Positions 1 through 6,300 of a stretch of DNA of 6,470 nt are shown here, piece after piece (the stretch's first letter is position 1; each line of letters starts with the position of its first letter). This DNA is from a bacterium (GTDB lineage: Bacteria; UBP14; UBA6098; B30-G16). The notes beneath the pieces were generated by a model, which was given only the letters and a program-made list of their open reading frames with translations, made no database searches and was not told the origin of the DNA. The position numbers and the translations under genes were made by a program. Where the stretch lies: assembly GCA_027007865.1 (NCBI GenBank), contig JALTEE010000364.1, positions 1 to 6,470 of the forward strand. The letters run 5' to 3'.

Positions 1-1
1 T

Positions 2-196
2 CTACTGAATAAAGTTCTTCATAATATCACAAATTTGGCTTCACAGGTAGAGATAAGAGTTCACGATACTGCACAAAGAGATATTGTGATGCATTTGGGT
101 AGAATACTGGGTTGCTATCTAAATGGCAAAAATATAACTTCCGAAGTTATTTCAGGAAAACCGATTGTGAACATCATAGAAAATATGGACAAATAA
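2..196 (+). CDS. C-terminal end of an unidentified protein (partial, 5' end outside window)
   Basis: This reading frame is open from the window edge and stops at TAA 194-196, giving 64 residues that end in NIIENMDK. The other two forward frames hit stops within the first dozen bases, so this is the only forward frame that can continue leftward. The visible part is mixed: a possible helix (LLNKVLHNITNLASQ), a segment rich in beta-formers (VEIRV), a further helix-like stretch (AQRDIVMHLGRILGCYL) and a short polar tail. There is no membrane segment and no motif I can assign to a family. It lies on the same strand as the aldolase gene 174 bp downstream, but the AT-rich gap and the possible promoter there suggest separate transcription. 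Function is unknown. That it is a real gene end is likely but not certain from 64 codons. Confidence 0.6.
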   Translation, partial: LLNKVLHNITNLASQVEIRVHDTAQRDIVMHLGRILGCYLNGKNITSEVISGKPIVNIIENMDK

Positions 197-256
197 AGCG
201 TTATATTTAGAAAACTATTCTCTGCAAACTTCCTAAATTTTTCCCATAGAAAATGC

Positions 257-285
257 TTGCCCAATCACAAATATTTAGTTATTTT
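257..285 (+). promoter_or_regulatory. Possible sigma70-type promoter for the aldolase gene
   Basis: TTGCCC at 257-262 and TATTTT at 280-285 are separated by 17 bp inside a very AT-rich spacer. This would start transcription near 292 and give a leader of about 80 nt before the ATG at 371. Several other TA-rich hexamers (for example TATATT and TAAAAT between 287 and 301) could serve equally well, and promoter consensus differs in some FCB bacteria, so the exact boxes are a guess. That a promoter lies in 197-370 is the safer part of the call. Confidence 0.3.
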
Positions 286-361
286 GAATATATATTAAAA
301 TATAAGGATTTTTCATTTCGAGCTCAATCTTTTCACGCAAAAAGCGAATTTATAAATTATT

Positions 362-366
362 GGAGG
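362..366 (+). promoter_or_regulatory. Ribosome binding site of the aldolase gene
   Basis: GGAGG sits 4 bases before the ATG at 371. It is the strongest Shine-Dalgarno match near any start in the window and fixes the aldolase start at that ATG. Confidence 0.8.
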
Positions 367-370
367 AACT

Positions 371-1453
371 ATGACACAGCAGCAGGTTGAGAAACTTTTA
401 TCGATGCGCCCCGAAAATGCAATTCGTGTTCTCGGGAATAATTCTAAAATTTTGCTTATGAATTCGAGAGATGTATTCGACGCCATTTTTGATGATAAAA
501 TCATCATTATGGCTTGCAATGCAAGGATACCTCTCGTCGTTCCCGGTATAATGCGTGCTGCGCAGGAACTCGATGCAATCGTCGCATATGAACTCGCCAA
601 GACCGAAGGAAATGTCGATGGCGGATATACGGGGCAGTCGCCAAAACAATATGTGGAAACAATTCTCGGATATGCCGAAGAAATTGGATTCACGATGCCG
701 TTTTTCATTCACGGAGATCACACCACAGTCAAAAAAGCCACAGATGATGAAGTCGATTCGTCAGCGATTTTATTAAAAGCAGAATATGAAGCGGGCTATA
801 CCAGTTTCGCCATCGATGCCTCGCATGTGGAGATGCCATACAATATCGCAGCGACAATTTATCTCGCAAAACCCATTATGGAATGGGGTCTCGGTCTCGA
901 AGTAGAAGTCGGCGAAATCGCTGGCGCCGCTGGAAAACTGACCACAGTCGAGGAATCGGTAACATTTCTGCAATCGCTGAGACTCGCAAAAATCAAGCCG
1001 AATCTGCTTGCTATATCGAATGGCTCGAAACACGGAAATTACAAGGCAAATGAAGAAGTTCACATCGACTTGAAGCGCACAGGTGAGGTCGCCGAAGCGA
1101 TAAAACAATGGCGCATTGCAATTGCGCAGCACGGTATCACAGGAACGCCGCTGCACCTCGTCGGGCAGTTCGCCGATTATGGCATTCGAAAAGGAAATGT
1201 CGGCACAACTTGGCAGAATATCGCGCACAAACACCTGCCCGCAGACTTGTTCGAAGCGATGAAAAAATGGTCGGAAGAGAACAATCGCCCCATCAAGCAC
1301 GCAACTCGCCAATTCAAGGCGGAAATAGATTCCATTCCAGATGCGAATAAAAAGGCGATTGCCGACGAAGCGTATGTTGTTGCGAAAGAATTCATCGAAG
1401 CGTTCCGCGCCGATGGAAGTGCATCGTTATTGGCGAAAAAATTGGCAGGATAA
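371..1453 (+). CDS. Class II (zinc-dependent) aldolase family protein, divergent fructose-bisphosphate aldolase-like
   Basis: This 360-residue protein has the length and motif order of class II aldolases (about 359 residues in E. coli FbaA). Such enzymes are cytosolic TIM barrels that reversibly cleave ketose phosphates to dihydroxyacetone phosphate and an aldehyde. HGDH at 114-117 corresponds to the HTDH motif, giving D116 as the catalytic acid and H117 as a zinc ligand. E179 in LEVEVGE matches the conserved EIE segment. H221 in SKHGNY and H262 in PLHLVG match the other two zinc histidines. The expected phosphate-binding GGSG after the last histidine reads LVGQ, and the NIDTD-type strand reads NVGTT, keeping Asn but losing the first Asp. 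Metal site and catalytic Asp are therefore kept while substrate-phosphate contacts differ. It may be a divergent fructose-bisphosphate aldolase or act on another sugar phosphate. The start is set by GGAGG at 362-366. The gene stands alone and converges with the minus-strand operon. The family call is firm; the substrate is not. Confidence 0.85.
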   Translation: MTQQQVEKLLSMRPENAIRVLGNNSKILLMNSRDVFDAIFDDKIIIMACNARIPLVVPGIMRAAQELDAIVAYELAKTEGNVDGGYTGQSPKQYVETILGYAEEIGFTMPFFIHGDHTTVKKATDDEVDSSAILLKAEYEAGYTSFAIDASHVEMPYNIAATIYLAKPIMEWGLGLEVEVGEIAGAAGKLTTVEESVTFLQSLRLAKIKPNLLAISNGSKHGNYKANEEVHIDLKRTGEVAEAIKQWRIAIAQHGITGTPLHLVGQFADYGIRKGNVGTTWQNIAHKHLPADLFEAMKKWSEENNRPIKHATRQFKAEIDSIPDANKKAIADEAYVVAKEFIEAFRADGSASLLAKKLAG

Positions 1454-1463
1454 AATCCATCAA

Positions 1464-1485
1464 AATGAAAAAGCCGAGTTTCATT
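1464..1485. terminator. Weak hairpin in the convergent spacer, possible terminator
   Basis: AATGAAA (1464-1470) and TTTCATT (1479-1485) form a perfect 7-bp inverted repeat with an 8-base loop, 11 bases after the aldolase stop. The stem is almost all A/T and no clean T-run follows on the + strand. Read on the minus strand, the 3' arm runs into TTGAT. It lies in the 79-bp spacer between convergent genes, where a terminator would be expected, and nothing better is visible there. It is weak evidence only. Confidence 0.2.
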
Positions 1486-1532
1486 GCCGACATTTCTAAC
1501 TGACGGAATATAGCAACGAAAAGAATGCGCGA

Positions 1533-1781
1533 TTACATTTTTTCTAAAAATTCACGCACTTCCGGTTTTACGAAATGTTTTGACCAATCGAGGTTTTTTA
1601 TTTCTGATGCAAGAAGTTCGATTCTCGACTGTGGAGATAGATGTCGGTTGATGAAGAGTATGAGTGAATCGCTGATTTTGCATAGACCACCCGGCATAAC
1701 CCCCATTCGCTCATATCGAACTTCCACGCCTAAAAGTTCGGCAAGTCGCTCCAATTCCGATATGATTTGTTCACGCTTCAT
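1533..1781 (-). CDS. Small conserved-looking hypothetical protein, coupled to the M16 peptidase
   Basis: This 82-residue soluble protein begins with a helix-like, charged segment (MKREQIISELERLAELLG), followed by VEVRYERMG, then a turn with GGLC at 31-34, a hydrophobic strand (SLILFINRHLS) and a second helical half (SRIELLASEIKNLDW) ending in VKPEVREFLEKM. The pattern of GGLC, a hydrophobic strand ending in IN+xLS, an LA-containing helix and a PxVREFLE tail resembles small uncharacterised proteins I remember from several bacterial phyla, but I cannot name a family. There is no signal peptide or membrane segment, and a single Cys (C34). The ATG at 1779-1781 comes 3 bases after the peptidase stop, with no good Shine-Dalgarno of its own, so translation is probably coupled to the peptidase. 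Function is unknown. It could be a small partner or regulator of the peptidase, or merely share its transcript. Confidence 0.75.
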   Translation of the reverse strand: MKREQIISELERLAELLGVEVRYERMGVMPGGLCKISDSLILFINRHLSPQSRIELLASEIKNLDWSKHFVKPEVREFLEKM

Positions 1782-1784
1782 AAT

Positions 1785-3137
1785 TTATGCAAGATAATCT
1801 GAATTCGATTTAATTTCATTGCCCAAATTATCGGGGAATATTTCAGCGATGCTTTTCGTTTCAATCTGCAATCCCACATCGGGTATCATTTTCTCATCGA
1901 CCTCTCCCAGTGCCATAGCAACCATATTTTCGAGTATGAATAATTGTTGGGCAAGATTTTTTATTTGTTCAGGTGTAATCATCATCAATTTTTTCACAGT
2001 TTGTTCGAATGGAACGAATTTTCCGAGATGGAATTCACTTTCTATGGCACGAGATAATACATTCCACGGATTTTCCGCTGAAAGCAGTAATCGTCCGCGC
2101 AGATAATTTTTTGCATCGTCGAGTTCATCGTCCGAGATTCCTTCGTTGGCAATTTTTTTCAATTGTTTCATTGTTTCGACTATCAATTTTTCGATATGTT
2201 TCGGTGCTGCTCCCGCATATATCGCCCAAAAACCTGTTTGCTGATAAAATTCGCTGAACGATTGAACGACATAGGCGAGCCCCATTTCTTCGCGAATTTT
2301 TTGAAAAAGTCTGCTTGCAGAACTTTGCCCGAGAATTATATCGAGTAGCGCTAATGGATAACGAAGTTCGCTACTGTATGGAAATGTTCTTGTGCCGAGA
2401 AAGAAATGGACTTGCTGCGCAGGATAAGGAATTATTATAATTTTGCCGTCGTAATCGCTTGAAAATGCCATTTTTCGCGGTGGTAATTCTGTGGATGATA
2501 GATTAAAATATTTCTCGATTTCCTCGATGAATTGTTTGTTGTCAATCATTCCCGATGCACCGATGATTATATTTTTTGCTAAATAATGTTTTTCCCTGAA
2601 CAACAGCATTTGTTCACGAGTAATTTGCTTCACTGTTTTAAATGAGCCAAATATCGGTCTTCCAAGCGGTGAATCGCCGAATAGAAGCAGTGGAAAAATA
2701 TCTTGCGCAAGTGCACCTGGGTCGTCCCAGACTTCATTCATTTCTGAAAGTATAACTTGTCGCTCCAACTCGATGTCTTCCTCTCTTATCGCAGGCTTGC
2801 ACACTATTTCTCCGAGAATTTTTAATGCGATATCTATATCGTCATAGAGCATAATCGAATGGTAGCAGGTTTCTTCTTTTGCGGTGTATGCATCTATGCT
2901 TCCGCCCTTTCGCTCGATTTCCGCAACTATTCTGCGAGCGCTATAATTTTTTGTCCCCTTGAAAACTATATGTTCGATGAAATGACTCACCCCTAAAAAT
3001 TCTTTCGGTTCATTTGCCGAGCCTGTAAGTATCCACACACCGATTGTGGCGCTTCGTCTTCCCTCCATTGGGATTGTGATTACTCGGAGACCATTGTCAA
3101 GAACGGATTTCGATATTTTGATGGGCAGAAAATCCAT
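1785..3137 (-). CDS. M16 family zinc metallopeptidase (insulinase/processing-peptidase-like)
   Basis: This 450-residue protein matches single-unit M16B peptidases, which fold as two related halves forming a clamshell around peptide substrates. The inverted zinc motif HxxEH is at 52-56 (HFIEH): H52 and H56 bind zinc and E55 is the general base. E132 in VILSEMNEV is the third zinc ligand, at the usual spacing. The segment DAYTAKEETCYH (82-93) is the expected strand after the zinc helix. The second half carries SRLFQKIREEMGLAY (275-289), with R282 and Y289 as the conserved Arg/Tyr pair that contacts substrate, so the protein looks catalytically complete. I see no signal peptide, so it should be cytosolic, unlike periplasmic PqqL-type members. 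GAGGA lies 5 bases before the ATG at 3135-3137. It is the first gene of a two-gene operon with the 82-residue gene. Substrates cannot be told from sequence; peptide turnover or processing is the usual suggestion. Confidence 0.93.
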   Translation of the reverse strand: MDFLPIKISKSVLDNGLRVITIPMEGRRSATIGVWILTGSANEPKEFLGVSHFIEHIVFKGTKNYSARRIVAEIERKGGSIDAYTAKEETCYHSIMLYDDIDIALKILGEIVCKPAIREEDIELERQVILSEMNEVWDDPGALAQDIFPLLLFGDSPLGRPIFGSFKTVKQITREQMLLFREKHYLAKNIIIGASGMIDNKQFIEEIEKYFNLSSTELPPRKMAFSSDYDGKIIIIPYPAQQVHFFLGTRTFPYSSELRYPLALLDIILGQSSASRLFQKIREEMGLAYVVQSFSEFYQQTGFWAIYAGAAPKHIEKLIVETMKQLKKIANEGISDDELDDAKNYLRGRLLLSAENPWNVLSRAIESEFHLGKFVPFEQTVKKLMMITPEQIKNLAQQLFILENMVAMALGEVDEKMIPDVGLQIETKSIAEIFPDNLGNEIKSNSDYLA

Positions 3138-3142
3138 TTAAT

Positions 3143-3147
3143 TCCTC
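3143..3147 (-). promoter_or_regulatory. Ribosome binding site of the M16 peptidase gene
   Basis: Read on the minus strand, GAGGA lies 5 bases upstream of the ATG whose A is at 3137. This supports that start; the protein begins directly at the usual M16 N-terminal strand (LDNGLRV). Confidence 0.7.
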
Positions 3148-3169
3148 GCAAAAAAAATTTCGGTGCATA

Positions 3170-3197
3170 AAGATAAGCATAATTTTACTTGATACAA
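3170..3197 (-). promoter_or_regulatory. Possible promoter of the M16 peptidase operon
   Basis: On the minus strand, TTGTAT (3192-3197 on the + strand as ATACAA) and TATCTT (3170-3175 as AAGATA) are 16 bp apart. This would place the transcript start near 3163 and leave a leader of about 26 nt before the ATG. Both boxes are imperfect and the whole stretch is AT-rich, so chance matches are likely. Confidence 0.3.
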
Positions 3198-3226
3198 TAA
3201 AAATTGTCATCTATTTGCAGGAAATA

Positions 3227-3236
3227 ATTGCGCAAT
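3227..3236. promoter_or_regulatory. 10-bp perfect palindrome in the divergent intergenic region
   Basis: ATTGCGCAAT is a perfect inverted repeat without a spacer. It lies about 48 bp before the start of the secreted-protein gene and 90 bp from the peptidase start. It overlaps where a -35 region for the rightward gene would lie if TATAAA at 3248-3253 is its -10 box. It could be an operator half-site pair, but a 10-bp palindrome is also common by chance. Confidence 0.2.
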
Positions 3237-3273
3237 ATTTTCGGCGATATAAATTTAGAAAAACAATGCTATC

Positions 3274-3278
3274 GGGAG
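3274..3278 (+). promoter_or_regulatory. Ribosome binding site that sets the start of the secreted protein
   Basis: GGGAG ends 5 bases before the ATG at 3284. A second in-frame ATG at 3293 would also give a signal peptide (MRKIWICILVAG) but would leave a spacing of 14 bases, so the first ATG is preferred. Confidence 0.6.
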
Positions 3279-3283
3279 AATTT

Positions 3284-3349
3284 ATGTTTTGTATGCGAAA
3301 AATCTGGATTTGCATTCTTGTAGCGGGCAATATCTTGTTCGTTTTTGCC
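3284..3349 (+). other. Signal peptide coding segment of the large secreted protein
   Basis: Residues 1-22 have a positive start (R5, K6), a hydrophobic core (IWICILVAGNILFVF) and a V-F-A ending that fits the small-residue rule at -3/-1, so signal peptidase I would cut after A22. No Cys follows the core at a lipobox position, so it is a soluble or surface-anchored export substrate and not a lipoprotein. Confidence 0.8.
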
Positions 3350-6300
3350 ACGCCATACAACTCTCCCACAATAGATGGCTCTATTTCCATTTCCAGCGAC
3401 GACTGGGATGCGGACGAACTCGTCGGAGACGACCCACCCGACGATTCATACTGGGGTGCTGCAAATGATTTCGATAATATATATCTCACTTGGGATGCAA
3501 ATTATTTATACATCGGTTTAGAATATTCTGTCTCCGACAATTCGATGGTTTTTTATGTCGAAGCGGGCATCGACGGCGGTGTAACCGACTTTAACAGCGC
3601 ACGAGGATTTTTGGGCGCATATCCCAGAAATATCACATTTCCCGACAGTGTGGGAATCGATTTATTCATCGGGAGTTGGAACGGCGGCGGACCATTTATC
3701 TATCTTGCCGCAGACAGCAACAGTGTCGAAATAACATCGTCCTGCGAAACAGCGACAGGTGGAAGTTATGCACAGGAAATCGCAATTCCATTCGACGAGA
3801 TTTTCCCCAGCATAAGCGGAATTGTTCCGCCGAATCTTAGTTTAAAAATTGTAGGAGTAATAGCGGGCGGAGACAACTACGGTGCTGCCGATGCTGTGCC
3901 AGACAATCCGTCTGTCGATGGCGGAGCGGGTCCGAATGAATTGACGGAATATATAACGATTCCAGTCGACAGCGATGGCGATGGCATTCCCGATTATTCT
4001 GGTGAAGCTGCAATAGGCACTGTTTTTTTTGATGACACAACTTTTTTAGCGCCTCCGTATCCCGCTGTGCAGATTTCCGCCTATGAGAATTCATCGGGCT
4101 CATTTTCCGCAGGCGCATTTTCATCTTCCGATGACAGAACATATCTTCTCGCCGGTCTCAATGCGGGAGTTTCCTACGATTTTATCGCCGAAACAAACGG
4201 TTTTGCCCCTGATACTATCGAAAATTTTACAATATCATCCGGCGAAAACATCGTAAATTTCACACTTCATCCCTATTTGGGAAAGATTTATGGAATGATA
4301 TCGCCATCGGATTTCTCGACTGTGATTTATGCGGTATCCGATTCTGAAATTGTCGGTTTTGGCGACACGACAGAAATCGGCGATGGCAATTATGCGATAA
4401 CTCATTTGCCGGACGGTGTGTTCGACATAGTTGTCGAACCATCTTCGAGCGATTATTTGAGCCAGACAATCGAGGATGTCGAGATAAGCAGCGGTTCTCA
4501 GGTGGAGTTGAATATTTCACTCGAGCGAGCGGGCATCATCAGAGAAGTTGTCGATTCTATCGGCGATGATTATGGACCGGGATGGTTTGCCTATCCGACC
4601 GATGAAGTATTCGTGGACGGCGCTTTCGATATAGAATATGTCAAAATTCGAGATTTAACAACCGAGGGAGCATATCAATTTGAAATCGGTGTTGGTGATA
4701 TTCCCGGCGCATCTGTCGTCGATTGGAATCCATATTATTCTCCGCTAAATTTGCAGAAGATAGATATATATATCGATTGCCACAGCGGTGGTGCGCGAGT
4801 CGGTTTGCCGAATAGAAATGTTACATTCGCTTCCACAGATGCGTGGGATTTTGCCATTTCCGCAGATGGCTGGTGGGTTGGGTTGCTCGCATCGAATGGG
4901 CAGGATATTTTTTCCAATTTCACACAGAATTTAGAAGCGGTAAATGTGGAAGCGGATACTATGAACAACAAAATTTTTATCACTGTAGATAAATCTGCAC
5001 TGTCCGATAATTTAGGGCAGGCAGACACAAGCAATTTTGATAGATGGGATTTTATCGTTTTAATGATGGGACACGACGGTGAAGGTATCGAAGGAGTTCG
5101 TTATGTTAATGCGGGGACATCCAATCAGTGGAATTTTAATAACGGAGCGGATGGCGACACCGACCCTAATGTAATCGACCTTGTGACGATGGCAGGAGTC
5201 GATGCATACGGCAATCCCAAAGAGGCGGGTCGAAGTCAGGAGGAGATGCTCGACTATACTATCGAAACTCCCGTGATGCTCGAAGCGGCAAAGAGTTTCG
5301 ATATTACACCGCCGACAATCGAGTATAACATTCCCGCTGAAATTGGGCATTTGGCGGGAACACAGGGGGTTTATATAGAAGTAAATATGGACGATGATGT
5401 ATCGGTTGCGAAGGCATATCTTTATTGGCGAAATATTGCCGAAAGCGAGTGGCGGACACCGATAGCACTCGGATATAGAGAACAAACTGCATCGTATGTG
5501 GGTGATTTGCCATACGAATTCATAAATCCCGACTCATTCGAATTTTTCTTTTATGCAGAAGATTCTGCGGGAAATGTCGCATATAATCCGCAAGACTATG
5601 CAGATACCGCGTCGCCGCATTTGCCGAATTATCCATATTCGCCAATTTCTGCAAATCCTACGAGGGTTGTTCCGCCGATAAGGGATTTGCAGGCATCATA
5701 CACGATTCCTGTAAATACTATTCTCGATGTTAAAAATCTAAAATTTCCCGATGGAACGATATTGTCATTTAATAGAGATGATATTAATGCCACCATTGAT
5801 ACGATTTTTATATCTTATACTAATTGGGATTCGGAAGGCGCCATTTCCGCATCATCGCCAGACCTCTCATATATGGGACAGTATCGTAATTTGCGCATAT
5901 ATTCCGAAGAAAACGAATCGCAAATATTCGATAATACTTTGACACTATCGTTTCATTATTTCGAGTCTCCCGATGAACCATTCGATGAAAATTATGAGAA
6001 TTCATTTGTAATAAGTTATTTAAATAATTCGACAGATGCCTGGATTTTATTAGGTGGCAGGAATAATATTTTTGCAAATACTATAGATTTCAATATCGAG
6101 CAGGATTCGGCATTTATATTCGGTTTATTTTACGATAAAAATATTTCTCCTTCGTCTGATGCAATTTCGGATGTTATTATAAGTCCAAATCCATTTTCGC
6201 CCAATGGCGACGGAGTTTATGACGAAGCAAGTATTACATTATATCTCAACTATGATGGCACTATCGATGCCGATATATTCGATTTGAATGGGCAATTAAT

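Noticed and set aside
205..242. ATTTAG/CTAAAT inverted repeat followed by TTTT after the first partial gene
   Set aside because: The stem is only 6 bp with one G:C pair and a 22-base loop, too weak to call a terminator.
773..1312. Minus-strand open frame of 179 codons opposite the aldolase
   Set aside because: The forward frame has intact aldolase motifs over the same bases. The reverse translation is Phe/Cys-rich without family features.
1717..1740. Perfect 7-bp inverted repeat CGAACTT/AAGTTCG with a 10-base loop
   Set aside because: It lies inside the coding sequence of the 82-residue gene and encodes part of its conserved-looking LGVEVRYE stretch. No T-run follows, so it is neither a terminator nor a clear regulatory site.
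3968..3994. GATGGC-GATGGC repeated hexamer
   Set aside because: It is explained by the coding sequence of the calcium-type loop DSDGDGIPD and is not a tandem repeat element.
3837..4142. Minus-strand open frame of about 100 codons inside the large gene
   Set aside because: It lies opposite the long + strand frame, which has clear domains. Its predicted protein is low-complexity and rich in His, Arg, Gln and Cys, typical of an antisense shadow.
5060..5485. Minus-strand open frame of 141 codons
   Set aside because: It is opposite the glucodextranase-type and Ig-like part of the large gene. The protein has scattered Cys/His, no recognisable motif and no ribosome binding site, so it is taken as a shadow.
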